64,000 nucleotides of DNA from Lachnospiraceae bacterium M18-1 (GTDB taxonomy: Bacteria > Bacillota > Clostridia > Lachnospirales > Lachnospiraceae), in assembly GCA_000403295.2 (NCBI GenBank), contig KE159610.1:1-64000 (forward strand), written 5' to 3'. Shown here in pieces: positions 24,566-32,565 of this stretch (positions are counted from its first letter, which is position 1; each line of letters opens with the position of its first letter). The position numbers and the translations under genes were made by a program. The notes beneath the pieces are model-generated. The model had not been told where the DNA came from and did no database searches. It worked only from the letters and a program-made list of their open reading frames with translations.

Positions 24566-25997
24566 CCACTTCCGCTTTCAGCCACTTTTCCCATCGTCCA
24601 GCGTCAGTCAGTTCCGTAAATGTCTTGTTTCTCAAATCTTTTATGAATGCAGTTATATATAAGGCCGCCGTATATTCTGTCTGTTTATCCAAGTATGCTT
24701 TTCTGGTACCATACGGCCTGACCATTTTTTCCGGATCTTCTACCTCTTGGAAATCTGCTTCCCGTTCAGTATTTTCAGTCGTTATTTGCGCCGGCGCAAT
24801 TTGGTTTTGACCTGTTTCTTCCGGTTCGTTCATGAACTGAGGGCAATATTCCGGCATATCTTTCGTAATTTCCATCTGCCCCGGAATCTCATCATCTTCT
24901 GTCATGCTCTCTGGAATACTTTCCGCATTCATCAGAGATTCCGTCTCTATAGAATCCTCTTCCGCCTCCGTGTTTCCTGTCGTTATTTGCGCCGGCGCAA
25001 TTACATCTTCTTCTGTTTTCTCATAATCCTCTGCATTTTTTTCGATTCCACCCTGTCCATCCGGCAGCTTGTCGGTTTTGTTTTTCTCTGGTTCATACTG
25101 ACCTTCCGAATCTTTTTCAGCGGAGGCCTGCTGCCTGTCTGAATCTTCTTCTGCAGATTCCTGCTGCCCGTCCGGATCCTCTTCATCTGGCTTCTGCAGT
25201 TCTTCTGAATCTCCATGGTCAGCTTCCCCGGCCTGGGCAGCGTCTGCAGGAGCACTCTTTTCAGCTTTTTCTTTCCCGAAGTATCTCTGCCAGGTATTCC
25301 TGCCTGCTGCCGACTCCCCGAAAATATCCACCGTCACCTTGATGAACTCCTCCCAGGTCATTTCCTGCGGGGACGCGCCGAACTTCTTGACCGCAATCTT
25401 ATCCTCATACATGATCAGAAAGAACAGGCCTTTCTTGTAGGACCGGTTTCCTGACGGGTTGATAATCTCCACCAGGTTCTTGATGTTTTCCTTCTCTGTC
25501 CCAAGGTCCTTTTCAGAAAATACCGCATTCAGAATCTCTTCGTTATCCTTATAAAAATTCTCGACCACCTCCCGGAGGTCATCGGCCACGCCCGTTTCCG
25601 GCTCTGCCTTATTGAACTTTTTCAGATCCCGGATATCCTGCCTTGAAGTTTCCGGCTACACCATGCAGCGATCCTCCTCCGGCAGCTTCAGCATCTCTTC
25701 CAGCTGGCTCCTCCCTAGCTCCGCATATTCCGGACTCAGTATCTCGGAATATCCATCTACGGAATACTCCCGGTTGATGCTGATAAACCGGCTTGTGGTA
25801 GATGCTTCCAGCCCCAGCTCCGCCTTGGCAAACTCCGCAATGCTCTTATATCCGTCATTTTCATATAGCTTCTGTTCCTCAATCTGTCGGAGCATGAAGC
25901 CGATCCGCACAAAGCTCTGCTTGATCCCAAGCAGTTCCCTTCTCAGCTTCTGCTTCATCTCCACCCAGTCAGTGAGCGTCATCTGTATATATTCCAT
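24531..25997 (-). pseudogene. Phage protein gene interrupted by one in-frame amber stop
   Basis: Frame 25997-25659 encodes MEYIQMTLTDWVEMKQKLRR... ending EEDRCMV, then TAG at 25656-25658, and the same frame continues PETSRQDIRDLKKF and ADDLREVVENFYKDNEE to 24531 (about 488 codons in all). The two halves read as one conserved protein: an N-terminal helical DUF3102-like region and a C-terminal part with a very acidic repetitive linker (DSEELQKPDEEDPDGQQES). CAG to TAG would explain the stop. The downstream part could also start at its own GTG or ATG, so a two-protein outcome is possible. Confidence 0.75.
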
Positions 25998-26007
25998 GTC
26001 TGCCTCC

Positions 26008-28134
26008 TTATGCTATTTCTATTTCCACCGTTTGTATCGTTTCGGTCAGCGTTCCCGTTTTTAATTTCATCAGCCAGGCGTCCAGCCATGCTTGCATATT
26101 TTCTTTGTCCGGTTTCCCGTCCTTATTTCCGTACCACTGGATGATCCTTGGATTCCTGGCATCTATCTCAACCGTGATGTATGGAACATCCGGTTCTGTC
26201 TTGTGTCTCAGCATCAGTATGTACGTCTTGCCTGTGTTGTGTTTACTCAGGTAAGTGTCTCCTCCCACACAATGATGAAGCAACCGCCCCTCCATGACAA
26301 TTTCCTCCGCCGACCTGGCTGGTCTGATGATATAGCTGTCATCCTCGTAAAAATATTTATTTCTTAGGCTTCTATAGGTGCTGCGTATCTCTGGATACTT
26401 CTCTGCCGCTTGTTTTAGATGTTTATCCATCTCCTCTTTGTTCGTTTCCAATACCATCTTGGTATGTGCTGCCCCTAAATCCCGCGGCTGTTGATATACA
26501 GTATTGTTAAGATCATAACCCAGGTTTAGCCTCATGCTCAGATAGTCCGTATAGGTTGTGGCCGTGTTCCTGATCCGCTCTGATGCACTTCCGCACTCTG
26601 TCCCATATTCGCATCCGGCATATTTTTCTATACGGTTGAGTAGTTTCTGCAATGTCATGTATCTGGTGGCCATTTCCACCTGCACGCCGCTTAGATTCGT
26701 CTCTGCCAGATGTTCGATCTGCTCATCTGTCCAGTTCTGCCCCTGACGTTTTTCCATCTGCATGACTTCCAGGAGCTGTATGTCTCCTTTCTTTCGGATG
26801 AGCTGCTTTACCCTTTCCTTCCGGATTCCCAGGAAGTGATTCGGCCGTCTTGCATTCTGATCAGCAATAATGCCGTAATAGCATTCGACCAGTTTTTCTG
26901 CCACGTTATCCAGCCCCATCTTTACCATGATCTCAATCTGTGGTGTCTGGATGTAACGCTCCAGGTAATCAATTGGATTGAGTTCTCCCACGCTCTTTGC
27001 GTATTCCTGTAATGCGCTGTACCGGAACATTGTCTCTTTCATTTCCTCATAGGTTTCCTGCATGACCGTACCGGCTTTTATTGAAATATTCTCCATACCG
27101 TACAGATTGCAATCATCCCAGAAAGTTTTCCCCGTATACGTATTATACTTGTGATAGTCTATCTGGGTCTTTTTGCCCGGCTCAAAATACGCTCTTGCAA
27201 TCTCTGTTCCAGAAAGTTCTTCACAGGCGTTGTGCATTTCCACGCCTTTATCTCCACAAATAAATCCCAGTATCCACTTTTTCTCCACTTCCACATACCG
27301 CATGACCATTCCATTTTCTTTGTACTTCTGTCCCAAAAATAGAGAGATAGATTTACTGCTCGTTCCTTTCACTTTTCCCTGGCATTTATACTTTCCGCGC
27401 GCTCCGCACATCGGACAGGTACCATATCTGCCCTCCCTCGGTTCTTCCGTCCATCTCTGGAACTGGCTTTCATAGGAGATCCCGCTTCTCCATCTCGCGT
27501 CTGTTACTCCTCCACATTTGCTGCATGCTATCTTTACCCAGCTTCCACGTTTTTTGTAATACAGATAATGCTCGTTTTGGAAATATACTCTATTTGCTCT
27601 TTCCAGAATCTTTTTCTCCGGCAGTTCCTCAGTATGTGCCATTCTGTCTGCTAGTGCCTCCTGACGGCGCATACATTTTCTGTGCTCTCTGTTCCATCTT
27701 TCCGTTATCACAATATCGTCCTCATGCCTGTTTATGTATTCCCACCAGCGTTCCTCACGGTAGACGGTCACCTTGCAGAATTTTTTTATCCTTTCCAGAT
27801 CCTCCGTGCTCTGCAGGACGTTTTCTTTCTCTGCCTGTTGCCATGTATTTATTCGTTCTGCCCATATCAGTCCTCCATAACTGCCTGTTTCCGCTTTCTT
27901 CCGTGTCCATTCCTCCCGTTCCGGCCAATATGTCCCGAAATCTTTCTTTGTGAGCACAATCCGCACCTCCGGTGTGTCTTTTGATCCTTTATGGTTCCGG
28001 TACACCTCCAGAAAAAAATGCTTTTCATGTCCCACGATCTTGACCGCTGTGACTCCGATATATTTCACATCTTTCTTTCTGCTGGTTTTCTTTAATCCCA
28101 AATACGGTATTTTCTCAATCGCTTTCTTTTTCAT
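26008..28134 (-). CDS. PcfJ-like protein
   Basis: A 708-residue protein with the PcfJ-type C-terminus (EEIVMEGRLLHHCVGGDTY, then YITVEIDARNPRIIQWYG). A middle zinc ribbon occurs (CSKCGG ... CPMCGARGKYKCQG). PcfJ-like proteins occur on conjugative plasmids and prophages beside replication genes; their biochemistry is unsettled. It follows the 210-frame gene directly and ends 10 nt before the amber-interrupted gene. Confidence 0.82.
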   Translation of the reverse strand: MKKKAIEKIPYLGLKKTSRKKDVKYIGVTAVKIVGHEKHFFLEVYRNHKGSKDTPEVRIVLTKKDFGTYWPEREEWTRKKAETGSYGGLIWAERINTWQQAEKENVLQSTEDLERIKKFCKVTVYREERWWEYINRHEDDIVITERWNREHRKCMRRQEALADRMAHTEELPEKKILERANRVYFQNEHYLYYKKRGSWVKIACSKCGGVTDARWRSGISYESQFQRWTEEPREGRYGTCPMCGARGKYKCQGKVKGTSSKSISLFLGQKYKENGMVMRYVEVEKKWILGFICGDKGVEMHNACEELSGTEIARAYFEPGKKTQIDYHKYNTYTGKTFWDDCNLYGMENISIKAGTVMQETYEEMKETMFRYSALQEYAKSVGELNPIDYLERYIQTPQIEIMVKMGLDNVAEKLVECYYGIIADQNARRPNHFLGIRKERVKQLIRKKGDIQLLEVMQMEKRQGQNWTDEQIEHLAETNLSGVQVEMATRYMTLQKLLNRIEKYAGCEYGTECGSASERIRNTATTYTDYLSMRLNLGYDLNNTVYQQPRDLGAAHTKMVLETNKEEMDKHLKQAAEKYPEIRSTYRSLRNKYFYEDDSYIIRPARSAEEIVMEGRLLHHCVGGDTYLSKHNTGKTYILMLRHKTEPDVPYITVEIDARNPRIIQWYGNKDGKPDKENMQAWLDAWLMKLKTGTLTETIQTVEIEIA

Positions 28135-28143
28135 CCGTTCCGC

Positions 28144-28644
28144 CTACTTTCCCATGTAGTAGTCCCTGATGATCTTCTTTGCCCGTCCCATCCCCGGGAT
28201 TCCGAGTGTCACCCTGGAAGCTGTTACGCCTGCTGCCTTCAATATATCTTTATCAATCCCGATCTGGTTCTTGAAGGACCATTTCAGCAGTTCTCCGATA
28301 CATCCTTTTAAGGATCTCCCCTTCCCGCGGACCGCCAGGGCGATCTCCTCATTCTCCATGCACTGGCCTTTCAGATATTCCACCCAGTCCTCCATGATTT
28401 CCTTCGGCTTCAGCTCCACAGCTTCCACCTCAATCTTACCGATCGCTGCTGTCAACGGATCGCAGAGCATAGGCAGCTCCCCCAACATATACACCTCTAC
28501 AATTTCCTTCTGGATCCCGTTCTCCTCCGCCATTGCTTTCAGGCTTCCCATGTCTCCTTCGTTGAAGAGATTTTCCGCCAGCTCGTTGATCTCCTCATAA
28601 GAATCAAACTCTCCAAATTTATCAAACACGTGTTCATCCTCCAT
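28144..28644 (-). CDS. Phage protein of unknown function, PcfJ neighbour
   Basis: About 166 residues from ATG 28644 (MEDEHVFDKFGEFDSYEEIN); the frame stays open to 28776, but that extension is made of short DNA repeats. C-terminal features are GRSLKGCIGELLKWSFKNQI and TLGIPGMGRAKKIIRDYYMG. Tight coupling to the PcfJ-like gene (10-nt gap) suggests a joint role. Whether it is a PcfK counterpart cannot be decided by eye. Confidence 0.65.
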   Translation of the reverse strand: MEDEHVFDKFGEFDSYEEINELAENLFNEGDMGSLKAMAEENGIQKEIVEVYMLGELPMLCDPLTAAIGKIEVEAVELKPKEIMEDWVEYLKGQCMENEEIALAVRGKGRSLKGCIGELLKWSFKNQIGIDKDILKAAGVTASRVTLGIPGMGRAKKIIRDYYMGK

Positions 28645-28658
28645 TCTCGCAAAAATTC

Positions 28659-28861
28659 TTGTTTTTCCCTGATTTACTGAATGCGGAACCACTTTTCCAC
28701 ATTCCTCTTCCGATCTGCGGCAGTTTTCCCGCATGTCATTCCCTGTTTTCCTTGCATTTACTGAATACGGCGGCATTTTCCCGCGTTCACTGTCCTGCTT
28801 CCAGTAATTCCGTCAGCCGATGGCTGTAATCGTTGTGTTTACTGAATCGGAACACAATTTC
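28659..28861 (-). repeat. Imperfect direct repeats between RNase-H-like gene and PcfJ neighbour
   Basis: On the minus strand the word TTCAGTAAA occurs three times (near 28846, 28766 and 28680), each preceded by CCG(C/T)A or CCGA. Two copies follow blocks of the form GCGGGAAAAxxGCCGC or GTGGAAAAGTGGTTCCGC, and a third partial block (ATGCGGGAAAACTGCCGC) lies between them. The repeats straddle the 3' end of one gene and the leader of the next. Confidence 0.6.
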
Positions 28862-29218
28862 ATGCCGGTCCGCCAGCTCCGTGAACTGCTGCCACAAATC
28901 CCGGTTCTTCACTTCCCCTCCTCCGGCCTTCTTCCATTCACTCCTCCGCCAGTCTTCCAAGCTGCCCCGCTCCGCCGTATTCTTTACAAAGATACAATCC
29001 GTGTAGACCGTCACGCTGCACGCCACCTTCAGCAGGTCCAGCGCCCGGATGACCGCCAGGAGCACGCTCCTGTTGTAGGTGGTCTCCTTCTCTTCCCCGG
29101 ATATCTCCCTGGTGACCGCTCCTTTGCTGCTTATGTACTCCACAACTGCCGCATACCTCCCATCCCGGATACACGGCCCTTGCAGGCTGGTCTTTACAAA
29201 TACCTTCACTGTCTTCAT
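28787..29218 (-). CDS. RNase-H-fold protein, catalytic residues incomplete
   Basis: A 143-residue protein resembling phage RNase HI-like proteins: GRYAAVVEYISSKG, TTYNRSVLLAVIRALDLL, VTVYTDCIFVKN, and a final FRFSKHNDYSHRL. The Asp of YTD and the terminal HND are present, but the first strand reads VFVKTS instead of the usual Asp, and the helix Glu position is replaced. It may bind RNA/DNA hybrids without cleaving, or be degenerate. It lies between the HUH Rep and PcfJ genes. Confidence 0.7.
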   Translation of the reverse strand: MKTVKVFVKTSLQGPCIRDGRYAAVVEYISSKGAVTREISGEEKETTYNRSVLLAVIRALDLLKVACSVTVYTDCIFVKNTAERGSLEDWRRSEWKKAGGGEVKNRDLWQQFTELADRHEIVFRFSKHNDYSHRLTELLEAGQ

Positions 29219-29219
29219 A

Positions 29220-29966
29220 TCAGATCCTCCTGTGCGGATTCGTCGGCTTCATCAGTGTGTAGTGCCTGTACTGATAGCCAGTTACCGGATTGATGCCCTC
29301 ATGACATGTCCCCTTTTCCAGGATCCATCCCTTCTTCACATAGGGCTCCTTCGGCCAGCGGATCAGCCTCCGTATCTTCGGTTTCGGCAGGGGCATGTTC
29401 CTGGAAGCGGAAGAACTGGCTTCCCTGATCTTCTTTTCTTTTTTCTCCGGCTCCCCGGCCTTCTCTGTCTTCGTCATGTAAGCTGCCAGGTCGGCGAAGC
29501 CTCCCTTCTCATACATCAGCTGGCTGATCACCTTCCCATGGGGCCAGGCTTTTGTCAGCAGGATGTCCGTATCCTCGATCCGGTTGATCACCAGATGCAC
29601 ATGCCATGCACCCTTCGTACCGTGCTCGATATTCCGGATCCAGAAGATCTCATACCCTTTCTTCCGATACCAGTCCTTCATCTTCCGGATAAACTTTTTG
29701 AAATCCTCCTTCGCCCGCTCCATATCCGGAGGACGTTCCTCCTTCCGGTAGGTCAGCGTAGTAAAATAATCATTCTCTTTGAAATACTCCCGCATCCGCC
29801 ACCTGGCCTTCTTCTCCCGGTTCATCTGGTTGACCTTTTCCATCTGCTCCGGTGTTGGCTTTTTCTTTTCCTCCCGTTTCTTCCCCGGAGCGCCATACCT
29901 TCCGTCATGGTATTCCTCTATCTCCATGAACTTTTCAAACCTGTACATTTTTCTTATCGTACCCAT
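29220..29966 (-). CDS. HUH-type replication initiator (G2P-like Rep)
   Basis: About 248 residues from ATG 29966 (MGTIRKMYRFEKFMEIEE). It shows motif 1 (YFTTLTYRKEER), the metal-binding HUH motif HVHLVINRI in a GAWHVHLVI context, and a Tyr/Lys motif 3 (LAAYMTKTEK), the layout of rolling-circle Rep/G2P proteins of filamentous and micro-phages. A single-strand nick at an origin is expected. It is the only replication enzyme recognised in this prophage; no helicase, primase or recombinase gene was seen. Confidence 0.8.
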   Translation of the reverse strand: MGTIRKMYRFEKFMEIEEYHDGRYGAPGKKREEKKKPTPEQMEKVNQMNREKKARWRMREYFKENDYFTTLTYRKEERPPDMERAKEDFKKFIRKMKDWYRKKGYEIFWIRNIEHGTKGAWHVHLVINRIEDTDILLTKAWPHGKVISQLMYEKGGFADLAAYMTKTEKAGEPEKKEKKIREASSSASRNMPLPKPKIRRLIRWPKEPYVKKGWILEKGTCHEGINPVTGYQYRHYTLMKPTNPHRRI

Positions 29967-29991
29967 ACATCCACGTCCTATTTTTAATATC

Positions 29992-30087
29992 TTTATCAAG
30001 TGATAAAATGGGCAAAAAATCCCCATTTCCCTTGACTTTCCGGCCCCACGGATGTATACTTATATTGTCTATATATCCATGTGGCCG
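29992..30087. promoter_or_regulatory. Palindrome cluster upstream of rep: candidate origin/operator
   Basis: Three inverted repeats lie in under 100 bp: TTTATCA-AG-TGATAAA (29992-30007), AAATGGG-9-CCCATTT (30006-30028), and an 18-bp imperfect pair at 30041-30058 and 30070-30087 (CGGCCCCACGGATGTATA type). The last pair spans the -10 box of a plus-strand promoter. Such clusters are typical of rolling-circle origins or autoregulatory sites; the nick site is not identified. Confidence 0.6.
30032..30060 (+). promoter_or_regulatory. Sigma-70 promoter pointing away from rep
   Basis: TTGACT (30032-30037), 17-bp spacer, TATACT (30055-30060). It reads into a terminator only about 75 bp away and no coding frame, so it should drive a short RNA. 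Confidence 0.75.
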
Positions 30088-30136
30088 AAAGCCATTTTTT
30101 TAACACATCCAGTGCGATGGATGTGTTATTTTTTTA
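30067..30136 (+). ncRNA. Short antisense-type RNA opposite the rep leader
   Basis: Predicted from the promoter at 30032-30060 and a strong terminator: TAACACATCC (30101-30110) pairs with GGATGTGTTA (30119-30128) and is followed by seven T. The roughly 70-nt transcript has a second small stem TGGC-CGAAA-TGGC complement (30082-30094). It is complementary to any minus-strand transcript entering rep from upstream, the arrangement of countertranscribed RNAs that limit Rep synthesis in rolling-circle plasmids. Function is inference. Confidence 0.65.
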
Positions 30137-30226
30137 TTTTCAAGCTGCATCCATGCAGGATTGTATCCTATCCCGGAAGAAATTTTTTCTGTATCTTCCA
30201 GCTTACATCCTGCCTTCTCCGATCCT

Positions 30227-30397
30227 TCAGAGAATCAAATATTTCATTCCGTTTTCAATGGATTTCCTCTCTGCGTACTCTTCGACCTGTTCCATGGTGT
30301 CCAGCCCGGCAGGGGCGCACTGAATCGTATTGTCCTCCCACCGAATCCACGGCACCCATGCCATCCCACTGTGATCTATGTACTTTCCTGCTGCCAT
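30227..30397 (-). CDS. Small phage early protein
   Basis: A 56-residue protein from ATG 30397 (MAAGKYIDHSGMAWVPWIRW), with GAAGGAGAACAG before it. It has a Trp-rich N-terminus and an acidic helix (MEQVEEYAERKSIENG). Function unknown. Confidence 0.6.
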   Translation of the reverse strand: MAAGKYIDHSGMAWVPWIRWEDNTIQCAPAGLDTMEQVEEYAERKSIENGMKYLIL

Positions 30398-30474
30398 CTG
30401 TTCTCCTTCCATTCATTACGTAAGATTCTTAAATGTCCTTGTCTTTGTTTATCACTTTTTTCTCCTGTCCGCCC

Positions 30475-30936
30475 CTATATATGCGCTAAGATATCATTGA
30501 TCAGGGCGATACCGGAATCTCCTTCCGTATTAATCCGCCGAGTACCGCCGCTGGCATACTTCGCTATCACTGCGGAAGGACCATACTCCAAATCTGTAAG
30601 GTCGTGGTAGGCCTTGGTCTTTTGCAACGCTGTCAGGAGCAGTTTACAAATCGCTTGTTTATCCTCTTCTGCTTGGTCCGGTCCGTATACCGGATCAAGT
30701 CTTTCATATATCCAAGCTATGTCCTTTGTCAAGCCAAGTGTTTCTTCCGGTATTTTTTCATCCCCCCAGATATGACCTTCTGTTTTTAAGATTGTTTCTA
30801 CAGTGTACTTCATAATCAACGATTCCTGTTTACTTGTTAGATCATAGGAATCAATAGTTAAAGCCATGACTGCACCGATCAGCACAGCCAGATCCTTTTT
30901 CGATACTATTGCTTCGTTTTCATTGATCTTTACCAT
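30475..30936 (-). CDS. Phage early protein of unknown function
   Basis: A 153-residue, mainly helical protein (KKDLAVLIGAVMALTIDSYD; SKQESLIMKYTVETILKTEG). Start ATG 30936 is preceded by AGTGAGGGTTTTGTAA. No motif identified. It is the largest unknown in this part of the early operon. Confidence 0.65.
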   Translation of the reverse strand: MVKINENEAIVSKKDLAVLIGAVMALTIDSYDLTSKQESLIMKYTVETILKTEGHIWGDEKIPEETLGLTKDIAWIYERLDPVYGPDQAEEDKQAICKLLLTALQKTKAYHDLTDLEYGPSAVIAKYASGGTRRINTEGDSGIALINDILAHI

Positions 30937-30982
30937 TTACAAAACCCTCACTTTCAGTTAGAATATAGTTGACTGATTTTCA

Positions 30983-31023
30983 GAGCACTCAACGGTTGCC
31001 GCCGTTCTTGAGTGCTCGTTTTT
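30983..31023 (+). terminator. Strong plus-oriented hairpin inside the minus-strand early operon
   Basis: GAGCACTCAA (30983-30992) pairs perfectly with TTGAGTGCTC (31008-31017), with an inner ACGG/CCGT extension, followed on the plus strand by GTTTTT. No plus-strand gene precedes it, so it may stop antisense transcription or act as an RNA structure on the minus transcript. Confidence 0.65.
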
Positions 31024-31240
31024 ACTTCCACACAATGTCCCCGTCCTCTTCCCTGTAGTGGAACCACTGGCCATTTTCGTATCTGATCCGCACGGAGCCA
31101 TCCGAGTCCCGCCAGATCCCGGTCACGTCTCCCTTATCCCAGCGCATCTTCCTGTTCTCGAAAACCTGTTTATGCTTTTTGATGCACTCGTCTACCAGAT
31201 GCAAAAGTGGTAGGCTCTTTATGTCATATTCAATCTTCAA
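31022..31240 (-). CDS. Small phage protein
   Basis: A 72-residue protein (MKIEYDIKSLPLLHLVDECI), the second half being beta-rich (GIWRDSDGSVRIRYENGQWF). GAAGAGGAAGATTACATTTG precedes ATG 31240. The size and WFHYRE ending resemble small phage early proteins; no role known. Confidence 0.6.
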   Translation of the reverse strand: MKIEYDIKSLPLLHLVDECIKKHKQVFENRKMRWDKGDVTGIWRDSDGSVRIRYENGQWFHYREEDGDIVWK

Positions 31241-31258
31241 ATGTAATCTTCCTCTTCT

Positions 31259-31408
31259 TCATAATCTGAAATACACCACCAGCGCCATGCAGGACAGATT
31301 CCCCAGCACATACCCCAGTGCGATGCTGCAGGCGCATAGTATCAGCGCTTTTCGCTTCCTCCGTTTCTTCTGTCTGTGCCTTACAAATGCGCGGTCATAT
31401 TTATCCAT
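31259..31408 (-). CDS. Small single-span membrane protein
   Basis: A 49-residue protein (MDKYDRAFVRHRQKKRRKRK) with a very basic N-terminal half and one hydrophobic segment (ALILCACSIALGYVLG ... ALVVYF). AAAGGACAAGCCT precedes ATG 31408. Likely membrane anchored with a cytoplasmic basic tail. Confidence 0.6.
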   Translation of the reverse strand: MDKYDRAFVRHRQKKRRKRKALILCACSIALGYVLGNLSCMALVVYFRL

Positions 31409-31430
31409 AGGCTTGTCCTTTCTACCGCCC

Positions 31431-31583
31431 TCAGGCGGTTTTTACTCTTTCGAATCCGATTCCTTTCATTGCCTGGTCAAACTTTTTTTCAAGCAATTTG
31501 CAGAGTTCCTCCCGGGGAATATCTTCCTGCCTGACCCATTCCCCATTGATCTTAATCATGCTTACCACTTCAAATTTCTGCAT
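31431..31583 (-). CDS. Small phage protein
   Basis: A 50-residue protein (MQKFEVVSMIKINGEWVRQE ... KFDQAMKGIGFERV). GAGGTGGTGTAA precedes ATG 31583. The stop codon is within a short hairpin (ACCGCC-CTCA-GGCGGT). It is a recurrent kind of small conserved phage protein; function unknown. Confidence 0.6.
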   Translation of the reverse strand: MQKFEVVSMIKINGEWVRQEDIPREELCKLLEKKFDQAMKGIGFERVKTA

Positions 31584-31639
31584 TTACACCACCTCACTGC
31601 ATTTTATGAATCACTGGTTGTACTTGTTGCTTAATCTTT

Positions 31640-32023
31640 TTACTCTTTCTCAGTCACAGTAAAGGGCACGATAGACTCTGGAATATAATTGACTTCATAT
31701 TTATACTTATTTACCTTCGCCCCGCCCAGATCCTCGATCACATACATCGTATTTTCATTCAGTCCAATGATGTGCTTCTTATATGTACCATCTTCCATCT
31801 CACAGATAATACTGATCTTATTTTCATTTGATGCATCCAGAGAGAACGCCCCGATCACTTCAAATTCCACTTTATCTGTCCTGGAATTGATCACGGCAAA
31901 TCTCCGGAGCACATTGAAATTATCAGCTTCTAAGGAAATATTGCTCGATACCTTTTCAGCCTCCGCACACCCAGTCATCCCTAAAGATAGAATCATTGCT
32001 AATGCTGCAATATATTTTCTCAT
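31640..32023 (-). CDS. Phage-encoded lipoprotein
   Basis: A 127-residue protein with a lipoprotein signal peptide (MRKYIAALAMILSLGMTGC), the lipobox Cys at residue 19, and an all-beta mature domain (EVIGAFSLDASNENKISIIC; EDGTYKKHIIG). It resembles the small beta-sandwich lipoproteins of Firmicutes phages. Surface lipoproteins from prophages often cause superinfection exclusion, but that is inference here. Its start overlaps the upstream gene by 4 nt. Confidence 0.78.
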   Translation of the reverse strand: MRKYIAALAMILSLGMTGCAEAEKVSSNISLEADNFNVLRRFAVINSRTDKVEFEVIGAFSLDASNENKISIICEMEDGTYKKHIIGLNENTMYVIEDLGGAKVNKYKYEVNYIPESIVPFTVTEKE

Positions 32024-32262
32024 TTTTTTACTGTCTCCCTTCTCTCAATTTCATCTAAATATTCAATAATCAAAGAATTATTCTCTTTTAGAATCTGATT
32101 GTTCCGTTCAAGAAACTGAATATTCTCTTGAATCTGAACATTCATATGCTTCCAGGCAATAATTTGACTACACAGATTCACTATCAAAAGACCAAAAAGC
32201 ACTATTATTGAAATTCTCAACTTTAATATCTTTTTATCAATCGCTTCTTTTGTATTTATCAT
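32020..32262 (-). CDS. Small membrane protein with coiled coil
   Basis: An 80-residue protein (MINTKEAIDKKILKLRISII). One transmembrane helix (IVLFGLLIVNLCSQIIAW) is followed by a coiled coil (NIQFLERNNQILKENNSLII). Coupled to the lipoprotein gene by 4-nt overlap, so the two may form a membrane complex. A resemblance to spanin-like or exclusion pairs is only topological. Confidence 0.65.
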   Translation of the reverse strand: MINTKEAIDKKILKLRISIIVLFGLLIVNLCSQIIAWKHMNVQIQENIQFLERNNQILKENNSLIIEYLDEIERRETVKK

Positions 32263-32290
32263 CCGTCTACACCACCTTCTTCCATTCTGC

Positions 32291-32344
32291 CTGTAAATTT
32301 CTTCCAGCGCTCCTATAATTTACATACAGGGCACTGCCATGCCC
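32291..32344 (+). promoter_or_regulatory. Repeated promoter-leader cassette, copy 1
   Basis: TATAAT at 32314-32319 with a weak -35 (CTGTAA) 17 bp upstream, followed by the leader hairpin GGGCA-CTGCCA-TGCCC (32329-32344), then GAGTATGAAAGAAAGGAG before the ATG at 32371. Compared with copies 2 and 3 the stem sequence has changed on both sides while the loop stays CYGCCA. Confidence 0.75.
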
Positions 32345-32370
32345 GAGTATGAAAGAAAGGAGACTTCCTT

Positions 32371-32565
32371 ATGAATTTAGCTGACAAACTTGCATTGATT
32401 GTCTGTGAACAATGTAAACGGAACGAAAATGAGAGTGATGTTGATTTTTCTACTCGTCTTTTATCTGTTTACAATTCCTGTTACGATAATATTGCCAATA
32501 TTCTTCAACAGGAAGACCAATCAATTGTAAACGAGTCTGTAAACGACTTTCTAATCAATAACTAA
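32371..32565 (+). CDS. Small plus-strand gene of convergent module 1
   Basis: A 64-residue helical acidic protein (MNLADKLALIVCEQCKRNEN ... SVNDFLINN). AAGGAG lies in front. It has its own promoter cassette and runs against the early lytic operon, ending in a 15-bp tail overlap with the minus-strand gene at 32551-32727. Not recognised. Confidence 0.65.
   Translation: MNLADKLALIVCEQCKRNENESDVDFSTRLLSVYNSCYDNIANILQQEDQSIVNESVNDFLINN

Noticed and set aside
28705..28716. Minus-strand AGATCGGAAGAG equals the start of a common sequencing adapter
   Set aside because: The match is 12 bases only, the next bases differ from adapter continuations, and it lies within a repeated local sequence block, so chance is more likely than contamination.
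28645..28776. 44-residue N-terminal extension of the PcfJ neighbour
   Set aside because: It is made of short DNA repeats and lacks a ribosome site; the ATG at 28644 is preferred.
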